In this document: one piece after another, positions 21,803 to 29,149 of the stretch
How the letters are laid out: every line of letters begins with the position of its first letter
How positions within the stretch are numbered: the stretch's first letter is position 1
From: Bradyrhizobium semiaridum
GTDB lineage: Bacteria; Pseudomonadota; Alphaproteobacteria; Rhizobiales; Xanthobacteraceae
Direction: 5' to 3'
Assembly: GCF_020329505.1 (NCBI RefSeq)
Contig: NZ_JAGKJJ010000040.1
Coordinates: forward strand, 1-37,140
Length of the DNA stretch: 37,140 nucleotides
Notes under the pieces: generated by a model
Told to the model about the DNA's origin: nothing
Seen by the model: only the letters and a program-made list of their open reading frames with translations
Databases searched by the model: none
Position numbers and translations under genes: made by a program

Positions 21803-23620
21803 CTGTTTGCCCTCGGTTTCGAGCCCGAGCGTCCGCCCCGGGAATCCCGCGACGTCGAAATAGCGGGTGTTGGCGACGCGCTGGTACTTCAGCACGGTGC
21901 GCAGGCCGTTCGCCGCCGGTTTCGAGCTGATCGTGCCATCGCTCATCTTCGGGGTGGCGCCGTTCGGCATCGCCTCGGTCATCACCCGGCCGACCAGCTT
22001 GCCATGGCCGGGCGTGCGCAGGTCGAGCAGCCCCGCCGCGGTCATGCCGACGTCCGCGTTGCTGACGGGGAGGGCATCGACATAGCCCGACTTGAAGTCG
22101 GGGCCGATCGCCGCGGTGAAGTTGAAGGTGTCGCCGCGGCTGAAGCTGCCATGCATCCCCTGGCCCTGCCGCAGCACCGTGTCGGCGATCTGCACCGAGC
22201 AGTTGGTCGGGATCTCGCAGCCGCTCGACCAGGAGCGGAAGTTGACCACGATCGCCGGATTGGGCGTCACCGCCTTGCCCTTCAGATTGAGGCTCGACAT
22301 CGGCAGCGTGCCGGCGAAGCTGCCGAGCCTGTCATCGACAAAGAGACCGCTGACATAGTCCTGCTCGAGCAGTGCCTTGACGACGCGGTCCGCAAGCTTC
22401 TTGTCCTGGTTCGGCAGATAGATCAGGTCCGAACCGCCATTGGTCGCGATCACGACGTCGGGCTTGGCGGGGTCCTCGCCGAGCACGCCGTTGCCGGCCT
22501 TCGGGTGAGCGTTGTCGGCGACCTTGGCGTTCTTGTCGTTGGGGTCGAACAGCGGCAGGTTCAGCGCCTTGGCGAGGTCGATCGCCAGAAAGCCCATCGG
22601 GAGGAAATCCTTCGGCGTGTCGTCGTAGGCGATCTTGGCCGAGGGGCTGGTCTTGCTGTCCTTCGAGATCGTCGAGAAGCCGTGGTCGGAGGAGACGATG
22701 ATGTTGGTGCTGTCGGCGAGGCCGAGTTCGTCGAGCGTCTTGCGCAGCTGCGCGAGGTTGTTGTCGGCATTCTTGATGCCGGCCATCGAGGTCGGGCCAT
22801 TGATGCCGGGGGTGATGGTGTTGAGGCTGTCGCCGGTGTTGTGCTGGCTGCCGTCGGGATCGCGCGACCAGAACACCAGCACGAACGGCTTGTTGCGCGC
22901 CTTGAACATCGGCAGCACCACCTTGGTGGCGACATCGGCCATATAGGCCTGCTGCGCGACATTGGCGACCGTGGTGCCCGGCGTCTTGGCGTCACCGGCC
23001 TTGGAATTGTCGCCACGGCTCGGGGTCGCCAGCGGCAGGCCGGCCTTGATCAGCGCGTCCTTCATCTCCTCGGATAGCGGCACGCCGGTCTTGCCGCCGG
23101 TGGAATCGTCGACCACGATGGTGTTCTTGCCGCGATCGGTGTGGTCGAACAGCAACGTGGGACCGACCTTGCCGATCGCCGCCGTGCTGAAGCCCTGGCT
23201 GCGGGCCATCTTCAGCAGCGTCTCCTCGTTGAGATAGTCGCCGTTGAAGTGATCGTCGACGTCGGCGAGCACGGCGTCATTCTCGATGAAGGGAACGACG
23301 GTATCGCCGGCCGGTGCCGAAGTGTAGCCGGTAAAGATCGTGTTGGAGAAGGTGCCGGTGTCGCCGAGATAATGGCCGGTCGACAGCGCCGAGCTGTTCG
23401 CCATGGTGAAGGTGGGAAACAGCGAGTGCGAATTCTTGAAGTTGACGCCCTTGTCGCGGATCGCGGCCATCGCTGGCGCGGTCTCCGGCGTCACGATGCC
23501 GCCGCGCAGGCCGTCCGGGACGAACAGGATGAGGTTGCGGGGCTTGGCGTTCTGCGCGGAGGCGGCGCCCGCGGAGAGCGCGATCATGCTGGCGGACAGC
23601 AAGGTGATGGCACGACGCAT
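21785..23620 (-). CDS. Secreted alkaline-phosphatase-superfamily phosphodiesterase
   Basis: A 611-aa exported enzyme of the type I phosphodiesterase/nucleotide pyrophosphatase group. A signal peptide (MRRAITLLSASMIALSAGAA, cleavage after SAQ) precedes the catalytic domain. Metal-site residues are visible in FVPDGLRGG (Asp36), in the nucleophile region FPTFTMANSSALSTG (Thr72 is the expected nucleophile), in WSRDPDGSQHNTGD and in VSSDHGFSTI. The substrate is unknown; nucleotides or phosphodiesters of phospholipids are possible. The ATG at 23620 has GGGGGA upstream. It is a single gene and its stop codon is inside a terminator loop. Length is longer than minimal family members because of inserted Lys/Asp-rich loops. 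Confidence 0.88.
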   Translation of the reverse strand: MRRAITLLSASMIALSAGAASAQNAKPRNLILFVPDGLRGGIVTPETAPAMAAIRDKGVNFKNSHSLFPTFTMANSSALSTGHYLGDTGTFSNTIFTGYTSAPAGDTVVPFIENDAVLADVDDHFNGDYLNEETLLKMARSQGFSTAAIGKVGPTLLFDHTDRGKNTIVVDDSTGGKTGVPLSEEMKDALIKAGLPLATPSRGDNSKAGDAKTPGTTVANVAQQAYMADVATKVVLPMFKARNKPFVLVFWSRDPDGSQHNTGDSLNTITPGINGPTSMAGIKNADNNLAQLRKTLDELGLADSTNIIVSSDHGFSTISKDSKTSPSAKIAYDDTPKDFLPMGFLAIDLAKALNLPLFDPNDKNAKVADNAHPKAGNGVLGEDPAKPDVVIATNGGSDLIYLPNQDKKLADRVVKALLEQDYVSGLFVDDRLGSFAGTLPMSSLNLKGKAVTPNPAIVVNFRSWSSGCEIPTNCSVQIADTVLRQGQGMHGSFSRGDTFNFTAAIGPDFKSGYVDALPVSNADVGMTAAGLLDLRTPGHGKLVGRVMTEAMPNGATPKMSDGTISSKPAANGLRTVLKYQRVANTRYFDVAGFPGRTLGLETEGKQKTAGK

Positions 23621-23757
23621 TTCTATTCCCCCGTGAGGCTGGCCGCGGCGGATCGCCGCTGCCTTCGTTTAGTTTTGCCACATGACAGAATTGTAACAGC
23701 GCTTTCTTGCGGCGATAACAGTGGAGTTTTTCCAGTGCAGCCGCCCTCAACCAGCCG

Positions 23758-26700
23758 TCATTCCGCCGGCTGAACCGCCGTGCTCTCGCCGCGCGCCAGC
23801 TTACCGGCATGACCGTACTGGGCATAGAGCGCCGGCAGCACGGCGAGCGTCAGCAGGGTCGCGCTGATCAGGCCGCCGATCACGACGGTGGCAAGCGGCT
23901 TCTGCACCTCTGCGCCGGTGCCGGTGCCGAAGGCCATCGGCACGAATCCGAGCGAGGCCACCAGCGCGGTCATCACCACCGGCCGGAAACGGGTGAGGGC
24001 GCCTTGCTCGATCGCCGAGCGCATCGGCACGCCGCGCTCGCGCAGCTGGCGAATGTAGCTCAGCATCACCAGCCCGTTCAGCACTGCGACCCCCGACAGC
24101 GCGATGAAGCCCACCGCAGCCGAGATCGAGAACGGCATGCCGCGCAGCCACAGCGCGGCGACGCCGCCAGTCAGCGCCAGCGGCACCGCGCTGAACACCA
24201 GCAGCGCATCGCGCGCCGAACCCATCGCCGCGAGCAGCAGCAGGAAGATCATCGCAAAGCAGGCCGGCACGACGACGGCGAGCCGCTGGCGCGCGGCGGC
24301 GAGATTTTCCGACTGGCCGCCCCAGGTCATCCAGTAGCCCGGCGGCAGCCTGACCGATTGCGCGACCTTGGCCTGGGCCTCTTCGACGACAGAGCCGAGA
24401 TCGCGGCCGCGGACATTGGCCGTCACCACGATGCGGCGCTTGCCGTTCTCGCGGCTGATCTGGTTCGGCCCCTCGGTGAAGGAGAACTGGGCGACGCGGT
24501 TGAGCGGCAGGCTCTGCACCGGCGAGCTCGGCGCTGTCTTCGGCAATGCGACCGGCAAATTGCTCAGCGCTTCCAGATCGGAGCGCACGCTCTCCGGCAG
24601 CCGCACCACGATGTCGAAGCTGCGATCGCCCTCATAGACGACGCCGGCATCCTGACCGCCGACCGCGGCGCCGATCACGTCGTGCACGGAAGAGACACTG
24701 AGGCCGCGCCGGGCGATCGCCGCCTTGTCGACCTTGATCTCGAGGATGGGGAGGCCGCTGGTCTGCTCGACCTTGACGTCGGTCGCGCCGCGTACGCTGC
24801 GCAGCGCCGCTGCAACCTGGTCGGCCGCTTTCTGCATCGGCTCGAACTCGTCGCCGAATACCTTGATCGCGATATCGCCGCGAACGCCGGCCAGCAGCTC
24901 GTTGAAGCGCATCTGGATCGGCTGGGTGAATTCATAGACGTTGCCGGGCAAGCGGCCTACCGCCTTGGCGATGTCCTCGATCAGTTGCTCCTTGGTCATC
25001 GACGGATCCGGCCACTGCTCGCGCGGCTTGAGGATGATGAAGGTGTCGGACGCGTTCGGCGGCATCGGATCGTTCGCCACCTCCGCAGTGCCGGTCTTGG
25101 AGAAGACGAACGACACCTGCGGGAAGCGGCTGACGGTCTTCTCGACCGACAGCTGCATCGCCTGCGACTGTGACAATGCTGTACTCGGAATCCGCAGCGC
25201 ATGCATGGCGATGTTTTTCTCGTCGAGCGACGGGATGAACTCTTGGCCGAGGCGCGAGCATCCGAACAGGGCGGCTGCGAACAGCACGACCGCCACTGTA
25301 ATGACGGGTACGGGGGTTGCAACCGAGCGCCGCAGCAGCGGGCTGTACCAGCGCTTCAGCGCGGCAACGAGGCGGTTTTCCTTCTCCTGCACGCGGCCGG
25401 TGATGGCGATCGCGATCAGCGCCGGCACCAGCGTCAGCGACAGCACGAAGGCCGCGGCGAGCGCGAGGATCACGGTGAGTGCCATCGGCTCGAACATCTT
25501 GCCTTCGACGCCGGTGAAGGTGAGCAGCGGCACATAGACCAGGAGGATGATGGCCTGGCCGTAAAGGCTAGGCTGCAGCATTTCCACCGCGGAGGCGCGT
25601 ACCGTCGCCAGCCGCTCGTCGCGGCTGAGCACACGGCCGAGCGCCTGCTGCTTCTCGGCGAGATGGCGCAGGCTGTTCTCAGTGATGATGACGGCGCCGT
25701 CGACGATCAGGCCGAAATCCAGCGCCCCGAGGCTCATCAGGTTGGCGCTGATGCGTCCCTGCCACATCCCGATGGCGGTCATCAGCATGGCGATCGGGAT
25801 CACCAGCGCTGTGATCAGCGCCGCTCGGAAATTGCCCAGCAGCACGAACAGCACCGCGATCACGAGCAGAGCGCCTTCGCTGAGATTGCGCGCCACCGTG
25901 CCGATGGTCGCATCGACAAGCTGGGTGCGATCGAGCACGGTCTCGACCTCAACACCGGGCGGCAAAGACGGCGCGATCGCCCGCAACTTGGCGTCGACCG
26001 CAGCCGACACCGTTCGGCTGTTGGCGCCGATCAACATCAGAGCCGTGCCGACCACGACCTCACGGCCGTTCTCGCTGGCGCTGCCGGTCCGGGTTTCGCC
26101 ACCGATCGATACGGTCGCGATGTCGCGGACCCGCACCGGCACGCCGCCGCGGGTTGTGACGACGACGGTGCCGAGCTCCTCGACATTTTCGAGGCGGCCG
26201 CCGGAGCGCACCACAAAACCTTCGCCGTTGCGCTCGATATAGCGCGCGCCACGACTGACATTGTTACTCTCGATCGCCTTGGCGACGTCGGCAAAGGTGA
26301 GACCGAGCGCGATCAGCTTCGCTGTGTCGGGGTTGACCTGATACTGCTTCAGATAACCGCCGATCGAATCGACGCCGGCGACGCCGGGCACCATCTTGAT
26401 CTGCGGCTTGATGATCCAATCCTGCACCGTGCGCAGATAGGCGTCCTTCTCGACCTCGCTCTGGAGGACCTGACCGTCGGTGGTGAGGACGCGGCCATCC
26501 TTTTGCAGACCCGGCGTGCCGTCGCTCTGCACGGGCTGCGCAGAGTAGTGGACCGTCCACATGTAGATCTCGCCGAGCCCGGTCGAGGTCGGGCCGATCC
26601 GTGGTTCGATACCCTGCGGCAGGCGCGCGCGGACTTCGGTCAGGCGCTCGCCGATCTGCTGGCGCGCAAAATAGATGTCGGTCGCCTCGCTGAACACGGC

Positions 26701-26982
26701 GGTGATCTGCGAGAAGCCGTTGCGGGACAGCGAGCGCGTGCTCTCGAGGCCCGGCGCGCCCGCCAGCGCTGTCTCGATCGGAAAGGTGATCTGCTTCTCG
26801 ATCTCCACCGGCGACAGCGCCGGCGCCGTGGTGTTGATCTGGACCTGCTTGTTCGTGATGTCGGGGACGGCGTCGATCGGCAACCGCGTCAACGCGATTC
26901 CGCCGAGGAACAGCAGGATCGCCGCCAGCGCGACGACGACCCAGCGGCGCTGGATCGCAAGACCGATGATGCGCTCAATCAT
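23758..26982 (-). CDS. czcA: Heavy-metal efflux RND pump (CzcA/CusA-like)
   Basis: A 1074-aa inner-membrane proton antiporter of the HME-RND family. The start MIERIIGLAIQRRWVVVALA begins at the first membrane helix. Family marks include LPIDAVPDITNKQVQINT, the transmembrane motif DFGLIVDGAVIITEN typical of the Zn/Co/Cd-type (HME1) rather than copper-type pumps, and the C-terminal half from VATPVPVITVAVV to the end. It works with the CzcB adaptor (downstream start overlapping its stop by eight bases: 26975-26982) and needs an outer-membrane factor, which is not encoded in this window. Metal specificity is inferred from the motif. The ATG at 26982 is chosen because upstream codons fall inside czcB. 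Confidence 0.93.
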   Translation of the reverse strand: MIERIIGLAIQRRWVVVALAAILLFLGGIALTRLPIDAVPDITNKQVQINTTAPALSPVEIEKQITFPIETALAGAPGLESTRSLSRNGFSQITAVFSEATDIYFARQQIGERLTEVRARLPQGIEPRIGPTSTGLGEIYMWTVHYSAQPVQSDGTPGLQKDGRVLTTDGQVLQSEVEKDAYLRTVQDWIIKPQIKMVPGVAGVDSIGGYLKQYQVNPDTAKLIALGLTFADVAKAIESNNVSRGARYIERNGEGFVVRSGGRLENVEELGTVVVTTRGGVPVRVRDIATVSIGGETRTGSASENGREVVVGTALMLIGANSRTVSAAVDAKLRAIAPSLPPGVEVETVLDRTQLVDATIGTVARNLSEGALLVIAVLFVLLGNFRAALITALVIPIAMLMTAIGMWQGRISANLMSLGALDFGLIVDGAVIITENSLRHLAEKQQALGRVLSRDERLATVRASAVEMLQPSLYGQAIILLVYVPLLTFTGVEGKMFEPMALTVILALAAAFVLSLTLVPALIAIAITGRVQEKENRLVAALKRWYSPLLRRSVATPVPVITVAVVLFAAALFGCSRLGQEFIPSLDEKNIAMHALRIPSTALSQSQAMQLSVEKTVSRFPQVSFVFSKTGTAEVANDPMPPNASDTFIILKPREQWPDPSMTKEQLIEDIAKAVGRLPGNVYEFTQPIQMRFNELLAGVRGDIAIKVFGDEFEPMQKAADQVAAALRSVRGATDVKVEQTSGLPILEIKVDKAAIARRGLSVSSVHDVIGAAVGGQDAGVVYEGDRSFDIVVRLPESVRSDLEALSNLPVALPKTAPSSPVQSLPLNRVAQFSFTEGPNQISRENGKRRIVVTANVRGRDLGSVVEEAQAKVAQSVRLPPGYWMTWGGQSENLAAARQRLAVVVPACFAMIFLLLLAAMGSARDALLVFSAVPLALTGGVAALWLRGMPFSISAAVGFIALSGVAVLNGLVMLSYIRQLRERGVPMRSAIEQGALTRFRPVVMTALVASLGFVPMAFGTGTGAEVQKPLATVVIGGLISATLLTLAVLPALYAQYGHAGKLARGESTAVQPAE

Positions 26983-28198
26983 GGCTGTGCTCCGCCTCGT
27001 CCTTCTCGAGCTCGGCCTTGAGCGTGAAAGTGTTTTGCACCGCGATGGTCTCGCCGGGAGCGAGGCCGGCCACGATCTCGATATCGTCGTCGTCCTCGCG
27101 GCCAATCCGCACCGACCTGGCCTCGAAGCCGTCGGCATCGCGCACGAACACGGTCGGCGTGCCCTTGACGGTCTGAATCGCCTTCTTGGGGACGATCACG
27201 GTGGACGGCGCGCCCGCGAGCGGCACTTCCGCGGTGACGAAGGTGCCGGGCTTCCAGCGATGATCCTTGTTGGGCATCGTCGCGATCACGCGCGCGTTGC
27301 GCGTCTCGCGGTCGAGCAGGGGGCTGACGAAGATCACGCCGGCGCTGGCTTCGTCATCGGTGCCGATCGCGCGGATCTTGACCGATGCGCCTTCGCGGAC
27401 CGCGGCAATGTCTTCGGGTGAAACCGCAAGGTCGACCCAGATGTCATCGAGATTGACGATCACGTAGAGCTCGCTCTCCTGGCCCTCGCGCCCGATCAGG
27501 CCGCCGAGGTCGACGCGCCGTTCGGAGATCCGGCCGCTGATCGGCGCGCGCAGGAATTGCGTCCGCAGGCTTTCCGGCGGCTGGTTCGGCAGGTCGGCGA
27601 TCTCGCTTTCCGACAGGCCCAGTGCGAACAGTTTCTGCCGTGCGCCGTCGAGCTTGATCTGGGCATCGTTCGCGCTCAGCCGGGTGCGCAGGAACTCGTT
27701 CTCCGAGACGGTGCGGCTTTCCACCAGTGTCTTCTGCCTGTTGTAGAGCGTCTGCTGCAGGTCGTTGGTCAGAAGCGCGGCGAGATATCCGCTCTTGGCG
27801 TCGGCCACCTCGCGGCTCTCGATCGCCGCGACGATCTCGCCCTTCTCGACGCTGTCGCCGAGCCGCTTGCGCAGTTCGGTGACCGTCCCGAGCACCCGCA
27901 CCGAGACGCGGCCGATATGGTCGGCGTCGGGAATCAGCGAACCCGGCGCGAGGAAATGGCGCTTCAGCATGCCGCCGCTGGTCTTCGTCAGCGTGATGCC
28001 GGCGTCGCGGACCTGATCCTCGCCGAGCTCGATATGCCCGGGCGCGTGATGGCGGGCCTCGGCCGTCGGCGAGGACGTGCTCGTGGCCTCCTGCGTCGAG
28101 CCGCGTAGGGTCACCGGCCAGCCGATCCAGCCGGCGGCCAGAACGACCAGGCCGATGCCGGCGGCGACACCGGCAAAAAATACAACGATCCGTTTCAT
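26975..28198 (-). CDS. czcB: RND efflux periplasmic adaptor (CzcB-like)
   Basis: A 407-aa membrane-fusion protein linking the CzcA pump to an outer-membrane channel. It has an N-terminal membrane anchor (MKRIVVFFAGVAAGIGLVVL), a barrel-sandwich lipoyl-type region (VSVRVLGTVTELRKRLGDSV, EKGEIVAAIESREVADAKSG), a helical hairpin with LSANDAQIKLDGARQKLFAL, and beta-barrel parts ending in EARSVRIGREDDDDIEIVAG. The C-terminus is acidic and His-bearing (EAEHSHD), which could bind metal. GGAGAGG lies before the ATG at 28198. It overlaps the start of czcA, so the two are translationally coupled. The preceding small Cys/His protein gene lies 114 bases upstream. Confidence 0.92.
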   Translation of the reverse strand: MKRIVVFFAGVAAGIGLVVLAAGWIGWPVTLRGSTQEATSTSSPTAEARHHAPGHIELGEDQVRDAGITLTKTSGGMLKRHFLAPGSLIPDADHIGRVSVRVLGTVTELRKRLGDSVEKGEIVAAIESREVADAKSGYLAALLTNDLQQTLYNRQKTLVESRTVSENEFLRTRLSANDAQIKLDGARQKLFALGLSESEIADLPNQPPESLRTQFLRAPISGRISERRVDLGGLIGREGQESELYVIVNLDDIWVDLAVSPEDIAAVREGASVKIRAIGTDDEASAGVIFVSPLLDRETRNARVIATMPNKDHRWKPGTFVTAEVPLAGAPSTVIVPKKAIQTVKGTPTVFVRDADGFEARSVRIGREDDDDIEIVAGLAPGETIAVQNTFTLKAELEKDEAEHSHD

Positions 28199-28312
28199 CT
28201 GCGCCTCTCCGCAGCGCAGGCCGGCGGCCGTGCGCTGTCGCAACATCGATCTGTGCGGAAAACGTGCTCGCGGCCTGAGGGCGGCGAGACACGCCCGGTC
28301 ATGCCGACCGGA

Positions 28313-28681
28313 TCAGGCGCGTGGTGGTTTGAACGGAGAGAGGCGGTCGGCCGAGGCGGGCAGCCGCATGCTCGTGTCGGCATACCGATGCTGCGCATAT
28401 TCGATGGAAATCACGGCCTCCTGCAGCGCCATGGGCGCGACGTGCGTCAGGCAGTGGTCGCAATGGAGCGAAGCCGGATGGACCGGAGTCCTGTCGCCGC
28501 TATCGTTCGTCGACTGAACAATGGAGACGGCTGGCCCTGCGTCATCTAGGCTATCGCAGGTGCAGGGGTGATACAGGGACAACACCAGTGCGAGCGATAT
28601 CAGTCCCGCAAGCAGGCTGCGCCAGCGACGCCATCCTGTTGCGCGAGGGACCGACTGACTGAGGGCTCGCGACGCATCCAT
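28313..28681 (-). CDS. Small Cys/His-rich protein in metal-efflux operon
   Basis: A 122-aa protein with an N-terminal hydrophobic segment (about residues 22-38, RSLLAGLISLALVLSLYHPC) that could be an uncleaved anchor or signal. It is followed by two candidate metal sites, CTC (Cys40, Cys42) and HCDHCLTH (His73, Cys74, His76, Cys77, His80). AAGGA precedes the ATG at 28681. Its place directly upstream of czcB and czcA resembles other metal-efflux operons that start with a small exported protein. Metal binding or sensing in the periplasm is inferred, not shown. No family is firmly recognised. Confidence 0.75.
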   Translation of the reverse strand: MDASRALSQSVPRATGWRRWRSLLAGLISLALVLSLYHPCTCDSLDDAGPAVSIVQSTNDSGDRTPVHPASLHCDHCLTHVAPMALQEAVISIEYAQHRYADTSMRLPASADRLSPFKPPRA

Positions 28682-28712
28682 GCATCCTTGTTAGCGCCGT
28701 CAGCCCGTGGGT

Positions 28713-28982
28713 TCAAGTTGGGTTGGCGACGGAATCACGCTGGATACTATAACGTGACGCGCCGTTCGCGCTGCGCCGGATCCACCACCGTCGCGCAGCG
28801 ACCATGGCCCAGACCGCTTCCACGAGGCCGAACGGCCACGCGCCCTGCAGGAAGCCGTAAATCGAACCGAGCGCGCAGGCGGCGGCGAAAGCCAGGACGA
28901 ACCACGGGCTGCGATCTTCGGCCGCATAGCAGACGAGCATCATCGTCACGGCGAACAATCCGAACAGCGTGAGTGCATCCAT
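28713..28982 (-). CDS. Small membrane protein, 89 aa
   Basis: The protein has about two to three hydrophobic segments (MDALTLFGLFAVTMMLVCYA, WFVLAFAAACALGSIYGFL, FGLVEAVWAMVAARRWW) and ends in a basic tail. The phrase GAWPFGLVEAVW with RRWW is characteristic of a small membrane-protein family common in Bradyrhizobium, but no function is known to me. The start at 28982 is chosen because the upstream extension is outside the hydrophobic pattern; the ribosome site is weak. It lies 31 bases ahead of the Cys/His gene on the same strand and could lead the metal-efflux transcript. Confidence 0.75.
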   Translation of the reverse strand: MDALTLFGLFAVTMMLVCYAAEDRSPWFVLAFAAACALGSIYGFLQGAWPFGLVEAVWAMVAARRWWIRRSANGASRYSIQRDSVANPT

Positions 28983-29071
28983 TGCGCGATCAATCCGGTT
29001 TCGGCGGCGTTGATACCGCACCCGTCCGCGACATGAAACATGCGCCGCCGCGGGCCGACTGCGCGGTTGTC

Positions 29072-29086
29072 TTAACCGTCCGATAA
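29072..29086 (+). promoter_or_regulatory. CtrA-like motif upstream of GGDEF-EAL gene
   Basis: TTAA (29072-29075), seven bases, then ATAA (29083-29086): seven of eight positions match TTAA-N7-TTAA, the CtrA cell-cycle regulator site. It lies 64-78 bases before the ATG at 29150. Short degenerate motifs like this occur by chance, so confidence is low. Confidence 0.3.
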
Positions 29087-29149
29087 CTGACTTTCCTAAC
29101 CACCCCTTGGGTTGTGGTCCCTTACAAGGGCACCCGCAGGGGCAGGAAA

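Noticed and set aside
25201..27021. Long plus-strand reading frame opposite the czcA-like gene
   Set aside because: Composition is Asp/Arg/His/Gln-rich shadow typical of the reverse strand of a high-GC gene; the minus strand has a full HME-RND protein.
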